Shown: one piece after another, positions 10,195 to 22,004 of the stretch
Numbering within the stretch: position 1 is the first letter of the stretch
Layout: each line of letters begins with the position of its first letter
Assembly (NCBI GenBank): GCA_032718475.1
Contig: JAUCBJ010002900.1
Span: forward strand, 1 to 42,961
Source: Nemertoderma westbladi
Lineage: Eukaryota; Xenacoelomorpha; Nemertodermatida; Nemertodermatidae
DNA length: 42,961 bases
Reading direction: 5' to 3'
Notes under the pieces: generated by a model
Database searches by the model: none
The model's input: the letters and a program-made list of their open reading frames with translations, nothing else
What the model was told of the DNA's origin: nothing
Made by a program: the position numbers and the translations under genes

Positions 10195-10440
10195 CAGACA
10201 CCTGGTGCAGACACCTGGTGCAGACACCTGGTGCAGACAACTGGTGCAGACACCTGGTGCAGACACCTGGTGCAGACACCTGGTGCAGACACCTGGTGCA
10301 GACACCTGGTGGGTGCAGACACCTGGTGCAGACACCTGGTGCAGACACCTGGTGCAGACACCTGGTGCAGTCACCTAGTGCAGACACCTGGTGCAGACAC
10401 CTGGTGCAGACACCTGGTGCAGACACCTGGTGCAGACAGT
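10195..10440 (+). repeat. 13-bp minisatellite, unit CAGACACCTGGTG, ~19 copies
   Basis: The copies are nearly perfect, with one 3-bp insertion (ggg) near 10309 and single-base variants (aactgg, gtcacctag). Because 13 is not a multiple of 3 and the unit has no stop in any phase, long open frames appear on both strands. They are not genes. Confidence 0.95.
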
Positions 10441-10856
10441 TAGGCAGACCGGTACTGAAATGAATTACACAATAGCCTACATTCGCAGAAAAGCCTTTCT
10501 AGAATTATCACTTATGACTACTTATTTGCGTGCATTTTTCACTGGGATTGGCTGCGTGCGTGTCTAGCGTCGTATCTTTGATTACGTTGAACCATTGGCA
10601 ATATACAGAATGTTTTGATTGGACCTATAGGACTAGGAACTTTGCGTGGAAGAATATAATGGTAGAAATCATAACAAATAATACTCATATAACTTATATT
10701 TCGGCAGTTCTTTTAAATATGTAAACCTCTACCGGACTGCTGATTCATATACATTCCTAACATTCCACACCACATTCCAATAATATCCTAATACAGTAAT
10801 ACTTTCGAATTAGTACTTAAATTAAATTTAAGTCACGTGCTGCGCGAAGGCCCCAC

Positions 10857-11528
10857 TTCGTGTTTTATAGTTGACCTACAGTATAATACAGTAGTTGCAT
10901 GTATTTAAGGAGCCCGCTCTGGCCTACCGCCTAACTTAGCAGGAGTACCTACCTATATTACATATTCATATAGGATTCACTGGGAAGAGATATTCCGCTT
11001 GACGACGGGGTAATACCTATAGAAGGAAACTAAATTTGTTATTTGGCTCTATTCGTTGTTATTTATCTGGTTGTGCATCATGGGCATTTTTTATAAATAT
11101 TCGGTTATCGTATCTTATATCTTGTAAACATGCTTGATAATGAAATTATTTGCTTCATATTATATTTTTGTTAGTGTTAGCTAGTTGCATTTTTATTATG
11201 TGGGGCGAGCCCCAAAGTCAGCTAGCCTCACACCTTACAGTTTAGACAATTGTTTAGTTTACTTACTGCTGACTGACATAGTTCTTTGTAATAGTCTTGG
11301 CTAGGATTTCCCCCCCGACTGCTTCCAGCCAGCTTGCTGGCTTTCGAGTTTATACCCCATACATAAACAAAATGTTTCAGGAGAAATGCGTTATGAGGAG
11401 AATTGAATTACAAAAAGTCCTACAGTATTTGTATCCACAATTTACTGCAAACTTATACGTTAAAAGTAATATATTGTACTGTTTATGAATAGTAGGCTTA
11501 CTTCATTTGCAAAACAATTTCCGTCGAC
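10857..11528. other. Spacer with fragments of dispersed repeats
   Basis: No gene is recognised. 'ggagcccgct' at ~10910 and 'ccgcttgacgacgggg' at ~10997 echo 8510-8535. A lone left end of the composite element, GTGGGGCGAGCCCC, lies at 11200-11213. Confidence 0.4.
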
Positions 11529-11608
11529 TTAGGATTCTAACTTGAGGGGCCTACCATTGACGACTGACGCATGTCCAATGCTCTCCCGGTGGAGCTACAG
11601 TAGAAGGC
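11529..11608 (-). pseudogene. tRNA-like sequence (tRNA pseudogene or SINE head)
   Basis: Read on the - strand, TAGCTCCACCGGGAGAGC forms a D-arm (GCTC/GAGC stem). ATTGGAC follows as a degenerate anticodon arm, and GTTAGAATCC sits where the T-loop/B-box would be. The distance between D- and T-arm is longer than in a simple tRNA and the anticodon stem is imperfect, so a working tRNA is unlikely. No tail or second copy was found. Confidence 0.45.
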
Positions 11609-11878
11609 TGCACTGCACACACAAAAGTCTGTTTCACAGACTGGTGAAAGTCTGGTGACAGTGCGGTCGTTTTGCGTCGTATTTAGAATGCACTTTACTG
11701 TAGACAACCGTGTAACCGCGTTCAATATCCAGATTTCCCGAACCGCTATCTCAACTGGTAATTAGCCCAATCACGCAGAAGATAATTAAAAGTTACAAAC
11801 CCCCGTCCTCTCCTGGTCCTCTCCAGGATCCCGTGAAGAACACGCTCACAATTGACATAACTCAAGCATGAATCTCAT

Positions 11879-11912
11879 ATACAGTATACAGTACTACTAC
11901 TGTATACTGTAT
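11879..11912. repeat. Perfect 15-bp inverted repeat, 4-nt loop
   Basis: ATACAGTATACAGTA, loop CTAC, then TACTGTATACTGTAT. It is built from the TACAGTA heptamer that is common in this window. Confidence 0.9.
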
Positions 11913-12141
11913 GATAGGTAACTGGATACAATTGTAATTCCAGAAATTGTGTTGTAGTGTAGAATATGCGATTAGTTATTGTACATTTTGCCTTCATTGT
12001 TTAAACAATATAACCATTAAAATTTTACTGAATTTTGTAGTTGTAGATGTAATGTTCCAAGGCGATTAGGCCTACTACAGTACAACACTATTAATTTTGT
12101 ATAGCCTTGAGGTAGGCCTATTAATTACACATAACTTGTTA

Positions 12142-12764
12142 GGCGAGTCAATCTAGCCAAAACAGGGGTCAACCCATAACAAATTCGCAATTCATCTAAA
12201 CTTTTTTTATTCTATTACCTTGTTGATACCCCCAAAAAAGTCTAGAAAAATATATTATGCAGATCACTTTCAATTTCCTGTTTCTTTCCTAAGCAAAATG
12301 GATTTTACATAGCAACAAGGTAACTATTGGAAGGTTTTTCTTCTGTAGTCCAACTGTACTGTCAAACTGTAGTCCAATTACTATCGATTGTGTAAACTAT
12401 TCACTACTACATACAGTAGTTATGTACCAATCAATCTAGTTTCCGGAGCAACGTAAATATAATAATAATAATTTCCTCATTTTTAATACAGTACCATTTT
12501 CGCCGGTACAAAATGGGAAGCTTATTAATACTGACAGTAGGCTACTTATCTACAAAAAGGGGGTATGTAACCCAGCCCATCAGATTTATCGAACCCCAAA
12601 ACCCTTATTCTCAATAAAATAGCCAGCCATATCATAAACTATTGTGATTTTTAAACTAAAACAAATAAATTAATTTCACCAAGTGGAATTATATAATTTT
12701 TTATCAATTACCTTAATATATCGCTTAATTTTTGGTAAATTTATAAAGTGGTTACGACTTCTAC
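12142..12764. mobile_element. TIR transposon copy B, left part (split copy)
   Basis: It begins GGCGAGTCAATCTAGCC after a TA (12140-12141) and follows copy A, reverse-complemented, for ~600 bp, with the shared blocks 'gggtcaacccataacaaatt', 'caatttcctgtttctttcc' and 'ggattttacatagcaacaag'. It stops at 'cgacttcta' (~12764). The continuation resumes at 17012, so the ~4.25 kb between was inserted or expanded here. Confidence 0.8.
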
Positions 12765-13094
12765 AGTAATCATTGATAGGCCTCCCAGAGTTTCCTTTTT
12801 TCCTTTTTTAAGAACGTCTTCTTTTTTCCTTTTATTTGTCCATTTTCACACATTTTTCTTTTTTTTGGTTCAGAAGATCAATTTCAGCTTGCTGTTGATA
12901 TTGACAAGGTTATATAACAGAGATTGACGGGCATATGCCAATTTTTATTTTGAGTATGTTTATTTTGACAAAAATCATAAGCTAATCTACCATAAAAATG
13001 TAGCAGTGGAGGGAACTTTAATACAGTGTATCTATTTTCTGAGGGGAGATACTGTATATTATAATTGACAAAAAACCGGCTTGGTGAATTAACA

Positions 13095-13162
13095 TTGTTG
13101 ATTTTCAATTTAGGGAAAGGAACTGGTTGCAGTGGCAGTCTATCCTAACCAAAACAATAAAA
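13095..13162 (+). repeat. Single diverged monomer of the 67-bp repeat
   Basis: 'aatttagggaaaggaactgg' and 'tcctaaccaaaacaataa' align with the tandem units at 3785-3990. The rest of 12765-13609 has poly-T/C stretches (12795-12865) and no recognised gene. Confidence 0.7.
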
Positions 13163-13609
13163 TAAAGTCTATTACACAGTTACAGTTCCATTTTAGCTCA
13201 TAATCAGCTGTTATTCAGTTTTCCCCTGGATATGGTTGAATTTTGATTGCGTCTAAAAGCATTTAATTGTTATTTATATAAATGTAGCCACGACAGGAAA
13301 TCCGTACCAAAGTTTTTACTTTCATACTAAAGTTATATTTACATACAAGCGTTTGATAAACCTCTATCAATGACCATCAATCGGACGAGCTCAACCTGAT
13401 AACTAGGAAAAAAAGGTAAAAATTTCGTAATTCTTTTAAGACTATTCTTATTTCATTGATATGTTGATTTATACTAATTATATTGTCATTGCCGTGGTCG
13501 CATTCTCTTTCAGTGTTTCTACTTTTGAACTTACTTCGATCTCTTCCTGCCCGTTAATACAGTGTCAGTGACGTTTCTTAATAGGTTATCTATATATATA
13601 AATATCATG

Positions 13610-15125
<1,516 letters not shown>

Positions 15126-15600
15126 CAAGCTATACGTTTCTACACACAAGCACCAATCGGAGCTCGCGATACATCGAACGAAAGCTCTCGTCACGAGCAC
15201 GTGCACTGTCGCTATCTCGAGTCTTATTTTACGCGTTTGTTTGCGTGAATGCGAATTTCGTGAATTCGGTACCGGTAGCGCGGTAGGCATAGCAGTACAT
15301 TCTGTCACTCGACACGTTGGGTCTCGACTTATGCCACTTTATGATGCGCATCTACGTGATGCAGACTGCCCCGAGCACATGGACGTGAAACGTCGTTATA
15401 TCGAGGCTAATTTTTATGCATCATTTATGCGTGAATGCGTATTTGTGGTCAAATTGGGCTATTACTGTATTCCATAACCATTTTCAGCCAAATTTGTCAA
15501 CCAGCAGGAAACTCTATAACAGCGGTTGCACCAACAGACTCAATCTGTTCTAAATGGTACTTTGCAGATACGTTCCTGACCATAGACTGTGTGTTTGGGA
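15126..15600. other. Unique segment between TGTC array and CTCF-like block
   Basis: GC-richer than its surroundings, with no stop in the frame running out of the array until 15477. The composition is uneven and I recognise no protein. It probably belongs to the same repeat element as the array and the units after it. Confidence 0.4.
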
Positions 15601-16250
15601 AGACACTGATCAATCTGCAGTTCTCCAGTCTGCCGCTAGGGGGCGAAATGTGGTAAACTGAAAACCTTCTCCTCCCATTTCATTATTATCATTATTACTA
15701 ATGCCTTTAAACTGATACGTGGCAGAGGTCTACTACACTATAGGCTGTGTGTTTTCGGAGGATGCTGACCAATCTGCAATTCCCCAGTCTGCCGCTAGGG
15801 GGAGAAATATCTGAAAGTGAAAACCTTATCGCATTTCGTTGTTTATAATGCTTTTTTGCTGATAATTGGCAGAGGTCTGCTACATCATAGACAGCGTGTT
15901 TGGGAAGGAGCCAGAATCAGTCTGCATTTCTCCAGTCTACCGCTAGGGGGCCAAATGTCTGAAAGTAAAAGCCTTATCCCATTTCGTTATTAATAATGCT
16001 TTTAGGCTGACACTTGGCAGATGTGTATTACACCATATGGTGTGTGTCTGTGGAGGATGCCAAACTACCTGCAGTTCTCCATTCGGCCGCTAGGGGCGAA
16101 ATATCTGAAAGTGAAAACCTTATCCCATTTCGTTGTTTATAATACTTTTAGGCTGATACTTGATAACCACTCAGTTCTACAGTTTAACCTTCTTCCATAT
16201 TTTTACTATTTGTAATCCTTTGGAAATGATACTTGGCAGGTATCTACGTT
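15601..16250 (+). promoter_or_regulatory. Second block of CTCF-like tandem units (four motifs)
   Basis: The motifs are CTGCCGCTAGGGGGCG (~15630), CTGCCGCTAGGGGGAG (~15789), CTACCGCTAGGGGGCC (~15937) and GGCCGCTAGGGGCG (~16085), all on the + strand at 148-159-bp spacing. The unit bodies carry 'cccatttcgtt', 'aatgcttttaggctga' and 'acttggcagatgtgta', homologous to the units at 9153-10052. The first motif matches the usual vertebrate CTCF consensus better than those of block 1, having GGGGGCG. A last degenerate unit without a motif ends near 16250. Confidence 0.5.
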
Positions 16251-16520
16251 ATACAACCTAAGCCTTATGTTTAAAAAAAAAGTACGTAGTATGTACTGTA
16301 GATATTTGAAAAGTAAAACAGCTTCAGTCCTTTTGTTTGAGAGAACACTCAATCATGTGACGTTTTGTTAAGTTAAGTTAATTAATTAATCTAATGTTTG
16401 GAATGGTGAATAGGCTTGTGAACTAGAAAGACTTTCTAGTTTGTTATATAAAAATATTGGAGATATATCAGAACATAATTATTATTAATATATAATTAAT
16501 AATATATATAATAATATATA

Positions 16521-16606
16521 ATATATAATATAATATAATATAATATAATATAATATAATATAATATAATATAATATAATATAATATAATATAATATAATA
16601 TAATAT
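16521..16606. repeat. (TAATA)n pentanucleotide array
   Basis: About 17 units, embedded in a wider TA-rich zone (16470-16635). Confidence 0.9.
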
Positions 16607-16839
16607 ATAATATATATAATAATATATAATAAACATAATTATTAAAGAAAATATCAATTCAGTTTTTCCCTTTTTTTTGAACCCTTTCGATCCTTTTTGT
16701 CCTTTTTTTGAACTGCATCCTATCAGTTTTTTTTTTTTTTTTTTTGAAAATATAAATTCCTTTTCCTCCTTTTTTTCACAGATTTTCTAGGCTGGGCTGG
16801 GAGGGCTGCATTGAATCACGGCTTATTCAGCATATAGCA

Positions 16840-17011
16840 GGCTTTCTCTCTAATATTGGGGCGGCTTTCTCTCTAATATTGGGGCGGCTTTCTCTCTAAT
16901 ATTGGGGCGGCTTTCTCTCTAATATTGGGGCGGCTTTCTCTCTAATATTGGGGCGGCTTTCTCTCTAATATTGAGGCGGCTTTCTCTCTAATATTGGGGC
17001 GGCTTTCTCTC
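16840..17011 (+). repeat. 23-bp tandem repeat, 7 full units plus a partial
   Basis: The unit is GGCTTTCTCTCTAATATTGG+GGC, starting at 16840 and every 23 bp to 16978, with a partial unit at 17001-17011. There is one G-to-A change in the sixth unit. The array runs directly into the resumed TIR transposon at 17012. Confidence 0.95.
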
Positions 17012-17293
17012 GTTACCGCGATATAGCAATTAATGTGTAACACGCCAGTGTAAATATTACTAATTTCCCATTGAATCACGGCTTATTGTGAAATTAATTA
17101 AATTAATCTGGAAAATCACCAATTTGCTACTTTACTCTTCCCTACTGTTCCTTTTGTTTGCAAATTTACGCAGAATTTTCATGAATAAAAACATATGATC
17201 CGCAAACTAATATTTTATAGACTTTTTTTGGTCATTAACAAGGAAATATAGAATCCAAAATATGTGGTTCGGATTGATTGCGAAATTACTTAT
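17012..17293. mobile_element. TIR transposon copy B, right part (split copy)
   Basis: It resumes exactly where 12142-12764 stopped: copy A reads 'cttctagtttccgagata', the left part ends 'cttcta', and this part starts 'gttaccgcgata'. It continues through 'taacacgccagtgtaaata' and 'atgtggttcggattgattgc'. The last ~30 bp, including the terminal inverted repeat, are missing. Confidence 0.75.
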
Positions 17294-17574
17294 TGCGAGT
17301 AACTATTTCGAAAAAATTTAAAATTCTTTTAATTACAATTATAACATTTTTGAATATTTCCCGGTGATAAAGCACTTAGACAGTAGTACAGACTACAGAC
17401 CAGTTACAGACCAGACCTAGTACAGACCAGTTCACAGATATGCTACTCGGGGACAGCGTAGCGCAGAGGATTTGCGTCGCATTTTTTTTTGACAACGCTT
17501 GCGCTGTTAGCAAAAACAGAAACTCTATGATTGGCCAGCATTGCGATTTTACAGCGCTGTCACCACCGCCACAT

Positions 17575-17660
17575 TTGAGCAGTTTTTCAAGCTTTTATTG
17601 AGCAGTTTTTCAAGCTTTTATTGAGCAGTTTTTCAAGCTTTTTTGAGATTTTTTCAAGCA
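17575..17660 (+). repeat. 23-bp tandem repeat, three units plus a degenerate one
   Basis: The unit is TTGAGCAGTTTTTCAAGCTT plus TTA, at 17575, 17598 and 17621, with a shortened fourth copy. Single diverged 'ttcaagctttt' echoes occur near 17750. Confidence 0.9.
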
Positions 17661-17821
17661 TGTTATGGCTTTTCTAACGTTCAGTTAAAATGAATATATC
17701 TTATGAATGTTCTAGAATTAGATAATCATGATATTCGACCCAGCTTCTTTTTTCAAGCTTTTCGTGGAGCTTTATTCTATATTCTAGGTTTTAACACTGC
17801 AAAATTCTCAGATGCACCATA

Positions 17822-18400
17822 GTTGTCGCAATTTCGTTTCACTCAAGTTCAGTATCCCTTTCAAGCTGGTCTATATATGTTATAGCCGGTCGACCACGGG
17901 TAGGCTTTCCATGTGTTGGTTGCCAGAAAAGTAAGTAGATTTGGTATGCCCTCATGTTTACTTCTCCAGCAGTCCACTGAATCTTAATCTGCGTTCACGG
18001 AGGGTGGTTGATTCAGGTGGTATTGTACCATAAAGCTCGGTGGTTGTCATGTGTTATCTCCAACTTATGCTTATGGCTCCCTTAGTAGTCTTGTGAATGA
18101 CATAGTTTTGATCAGTGTCCAGGTCTCACCCCCGCATAAAAATACACTTTCCACTGTGGTTCGAAAGAACTTAGTCTTCAGCAGGTGCCGGGAGAGGTTG
18201 ATTTGTTTGATTTCTAGATGGTATCCAGTTTTGATAGAGCTACCTATGCCTGTGCTTTCCTAACTTCTATGCCTTTTTTGCCGATCAGGGATTTCATCTA
18301 ATCCACTTGCTTTATGACTGGATATGCTTTTAATGCTTCTTTGGAGTTCGGCAGGTGTGAAATCCCCTGTTTTCCTATGGTTGCATCTTGTCATATATTT
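17822..18400 (-). pseudogene. Non-LTR retrotransposon RT relic, core deleted
   Basis: On the - strand, from ~18400, the translation gives F-T-P-A-E-L-Q-R-S-I-K-S-I-S with A-S-G-L-D-E-I-P. This is the segment just before RT motif 1 in APE-type non-LTR polymerases. It then jumps to the post-RT region: a T-V-E-S-V-F-L-x-G-x-E-T-W-T-L-like segment and, after frameshifts, W-Q-P-T-H-G-K with R-G-R-P-A-I-T-Y-I-D near 17870-17930. The catalytic FADD segment is missing. It belongs to the same broad type as 21963-24854 but a different family. No ends or TSD were identified. Confidence 0.65.
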
Positions 18401-19231
18401 TTGTTACGGGATTAACCCTGTATGTACTTCCAGAACGCAGAAACCAATATATCACCTTATTAGTCATCAGCCGTATAACGGTACTATAATTATCACCCTA
18501 CAAAAAAGGGTACTGCTACCTAGAAAGGTCAAGGTAGCAATAGGGCCTAGTGGTCAAACCAGTGGGGGATCACGTGGTTGCGCAATCTATCATATTGCCC
18601 TACAGTAAATGTATTGTGCATATTATATATTGCTTACCGAGTGTATATAGATCATATTGGGAAGAACCTTTAGCGATTCCCCAATTATTGTATTACTGCC
18701 CAGCTGAGAGAGAAAAGGTAATCAATTACCTAAAGCGATTAGCCACACCACACCTGGTGGTATGTATAACCAATCACAAGCCTTGTCATGATACATATAT
18801 CATGATTATATAGAAATGATATATCAAATGATATATTTTGTATGGATATATCATTTTACAATTATGTGAGATACTTTAGTTGCTTACTATTTACTATGGT
18901 ATAGTGAGTGCATAGTTATTACGTAAGACGACTGACTCTCAGTTATTCAGTTTCTGTGGTGCCATTGCTTCACATGATCCCGGACTCTGGGGCATTAACT
19001 TGTTATCTGTCTGTTACTTACTTTTATAATGTTATTAACATTATATGTGAAGATAAAGCTGAACCCAGTTGAGTTTTCACTGAGATCCAGAGCTATTAGA
19101 ACCTCTTCGCCAAGGAATACTAGCTTATTGTATTACCACCCCCACTTGGTATCTAGGATGAAAGCAACTCACAATGTGTCTACTAGTAATAACTCTTTAG
19201 CGCAACAAACACTGGTGCAAAAGTAAAACTA
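18401..19231. other. Unassigned segment with AT hairpins
   Basis: Several ORFs of 60-95 codons exist but I recognise none. Perfect hairpins lie at 18785-18804 (TCATGATA-cata-TATCATGA) and 18814-18856 (12-bp arms AAATGATATATC / GATATATCATTT). This could include the 5' LTR and leader of the BEL/Pao element further right, but I cannot find a matching 3' copy. Confidence 0.3.
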
Positions 19232-19711
19232 TTGTCAACGAAAACTGGTGAACGCAATATGATGAAAAGGAACACGCCCATGAGCTCCATGGCAGAAAAC
19301 CAAAGAGGGGGGACGAATGAGGTGCGGTCCGAGGTTCAGAGATTAATGCCCGCCATGACACCCACCTCATCCATCATCAAAAGTTCGATGGTACAGGAAT
19401 CTCGCTCCTGTACCACTGCTCCAAGGAGTGATTCCACAGGAATCATACGGGGCGACCCAGGAGGAGACCAACATCCTGGTGATCACAGTGTGTGGGGAGG
19501 AAGTGGTGAATATCAGGCCCAACGTGCCCAGTTGGACACCAAACCTGGACAAAAAGATCCGCGAAGATCTCATGAATATTGGGCCAGCCAAATCCGATTG
19601 AACGCAATGCTGTCCCAATCTGGTCTTAACCGTCATGGTGATGGTGAAGACGACAACGACGACGAGGAGTTCTTCCGGGAGAATGATAACAATGACACTG
19701 GCAACCCTTGA
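19232..19711 (+). CDS. Unidentified ORF(s), possibly the gag region of the BEL/Pao element
   Basis: A 159-codon frame with a Met start ends in an acidic tail (E-D-D-N-D-D-E-E). An overlapping second frame, open from ~19320 to the TGA at 19599-19601, reads more like a folded protein, with T-N-I-L-V-I-T-V-C-G followed by N-I-R-P-N-V-P-S-W-T-P. One of the two is probably noise. I recognise neither. It lies upstream of, and on the same strand as, the BEL/Pao protease, where gag would be expected. Function is not assigned. Confidence 0.3.
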   Translation: MSTKTGERNMMKRNTPMSSMAENQRGGTNEVRSEVQRLMPAMTPTSSIIKSSMVQESRSCTTAPRSDSTGIIRGDPGGDQHPGDHSVWGGSGEYQAQRAQLDTKPGQKDPRRSHEYWASQIRLNAMLSQSGLNRHGDGEDDNDDEEFFRENDNNDTGNP

Positions 19712-21299
19712 CGGATAGAACATCTCTCAAGGAACTATCGTCGCAAGTTGAGAGACAGGGAGGAAGCCAAAGTAATGGGTAACATTAGTTCTAGTGTATT
19801 ACATACTCCATATGTTACGAACTTGTACTTTGAATATTTAGAGAAATTGTAGGAAGCAAATAGGTAGAGTAACTAGCCACCAGGTTGGCAGAGGGCATGT
19901 GATAGACGAGAGATAGCACGTAGTGATAGAGGATTACTTTTATGTGAAATTATAGTAGTACCATCTTTACTCTTTAGTGCGTGAAACATACAGTAAGCAA
20001 TATGGGGAGCGGGAAGTTGATGACACATATCCAGAGGATGTTAATCCCAAGGATTCCGTGTCATCAGCAAGAACATAAATGTACAGTCTACAAATGTGAA
20101 GTCTAGCCTAGTCCAGCTAAGTCTAGCTAAGTCCAAAAAGACTGTCATTCAAGGAATCCAGTAATCAGACACATTGGTGTAAACTGGCGAGCCAAACTAC
20201 ATCACAATAACCATAGCAAATAAATAATTCTGATACCAACACAAAATTCCATAAAATACAAGCCATTTGCATTCAAAACCTTATAGCACCAGACAATCGT
20301 GTCAAATATACCATATATCGACGCATGATATGCTTAATTACAAAGATTGGCAATAATCACTTAGGAACACCCCTTGTTTTAAAAACTTTTAGTGTCATGA
20401 AAAATACCGTAAAATCTGTGACTGCCAGCTCTTATATAATGGTCTGCATAACAAAAAAAAAAATTTTTTAAAATATTTTATCGAGCTCCTTTTTTTTAAC
20501 ACCTAAAAATGTGTTCTAGAACATTTTTTCGGTGGTGTGTGGAGTTGTCGAATTTAGGTAACTTGAATACTGATTCCTTATATTAGCCATTATATGCGAA
20601 ATTCGCTCTGGATTTCAAATCTGCAAACAGTTTCATCATATCTTGTTTAGTTTTCGAGATATTGTGAAAAATGTGATGCTCACCCAAAAGTGCGTGCGGC
20701 GCCAAATTTTAAATTTTCAGTAAATTGAAATATTCACTAAAAAATGAAAATTATCGATTTCTATAGGTTTTCTGCGATGCTGAATGCAATGGTAATATTT
20801 TCCAGAAGGCTGGGTGAATTGTCATACTACTTTTCATTGGGTGCTGAAATTTGGAAAATGAAAATCAAATTTTCAACCATTGGAAATTTTCAATATAAAG
20901 CTCTGATTTACGATTTATTAAGGTTCTGCGTGTTGCTGAATGTAACAGTAATGTTTTCTAAATAAGTGGAGTACTGTGTATACAGTTTTTACTAAACTGT
21001 CTAAAAAATGTGATGAGATATATTTAATTCCTAACTCATACATTTGTATTATTGTCATCCTACTTATATATTCTAGAATATTTCAAAACACAATACTTCG
21101 ATTAATTATCTTTATGTATTTTTATTAAACTTTTATGAATATTTATATAACTTTTACAAAGTTTTGTATAACTTTTAGAACTTTTCTATGACTTTATTCG
21201 GATTTTTCTATAACTTTTAGAATATTTTATACCGCTTTTAATACATATTTTGGAAATTATTATATAATTTTGGTAATTTTTATACAGCTTTTGCTAACG
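19712..21299. other. Non-coding or decayed segment with AT-rich duplications
   Basis: No gene is recognised. A ~150-bp segment is duplicated in tandem at ~20700-20960 ('ttctgcgatgctgaatgcaa' against 'ttctgcgtgttgctgaatgt'). A degenerate ~30-bp repeat containing 'tataacttttagaa' runs through 21110-21290. TGTTCTAGAACA occurs at 20512-20523. Confidence 0.4.
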
Positions 21300-21962
21300 A
21301 ATATGATGCTTAGGGAAACATTATATACATAGTAAACCAGTTATCCAGAAAATGATGCGGATGTGATTTCAGTATTAGCTGCAATCCTATAAGATTCACA
21401 GGAGGAATAAACATCCTAGACATACCAAGAGTGAGAACTATTCTTGGTATAGACTGTCCTACAGGACTCCAACATTTCGTAGTTGTGTATGGATCAAACC
21501 AAACATAAGATCCAGTTGCAATACAGATACCATTGGGTTGTCTTTTAGCAGACCTATCCAGAATAACAAACCCAACAACAATATACCACATACATCATCT
21601 AGATGCATACAATAGACAAGATAGATTAGACAACAAAAGAACAGTTAATGAGACTCATCGTACAGGATTGTGGTGGACTCCGAAACCTATAACAAGAGAT
21701 TTGTATAGGACAAAACATAAAAGCAGAATACATCATGAACTCGACGTAAAAATTGCAAGGTCAAAAATACACGATAGGAATGCTTTGGAACCAACCAAAG
21801 AATACTTTACCAAATAATCGACAAATGATTGTTAACAGACTCACGAGACTCAAACAATCTCTAAGAAAAAATCTGGACCTGCAAAAGACACTAGAGGTTA
21901 GGCAAAACTTACCACACGATGAACCAGACACAGACCTTACCTACTACTTACTATTACATGTA
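21300..21962 (+). pseudogene. BEL/Pao LTR retrotransposon: protease to RT N-terminus (broken)
   Basis: Fragments on the + strand in shifting frames match the BEL/Pao order. Near 21420-21560 there is an I-L-G-I-D-C motif followed by an I-P-L-G-C stretch, as in the C-terminal part of BEL/Pao aspartic proteases. The segment ends near 21940-21962 in the frame leading to the first RT motif, where a non-LTR element is inserted. Several stops and shifts make it inactive. The reading frame resumes at 24869, beyond the insertion. Gag and the 5' LTR are not identified with confidence. Confidence 0.6.
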
Positions 21963-22004
21963 CTACTACTACTAATATCGGCATGCTGCATTGCAGCTGC
22001 ATTT

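Larger units (their letters stand above)
9034..10856 (+). mobile_element. Long composite element: GTC tract, CTCF-like units, 13-bp minisatellite
   Basis: The left end GTGGGGCGAGCC (9034-9045) and right end 'ctgcgcgaaggccccac' (10840-10856) match the ends of the short copy at 3263-3538. Between them, in order, are a GTC/GTT microsatellite (9109-9152), five to six tandem units of ~135-170 bp (9153-10052), a 13-bp minisatellite (10195-10440) and a unique right part. CGAAG-GCCCCA-CTTCG at 10845-10860 can form a hairpin at the right end. A central tandem array plus a microsatellite is known from pearl/DINE-like non-autonomous Helentrons in invertebrates. Placing this element there is inference. 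A lone left end lies at 11200-11211 and a lone inverted right end at ~36757-36776. Confidence 0.5.

Noticed and set aside
10131-10463. Overlapping ORFs on both strands with a 13-codon period
   Set aside because: Products of the 13-bp minisatellite; no start context or homology.
16840-17011. Regular 23-bp repeats resembling a CRISPR array
   Set aside because: Units are directly adjacent with no spacers, and the context is eukaryotic. It is a minisatellite.
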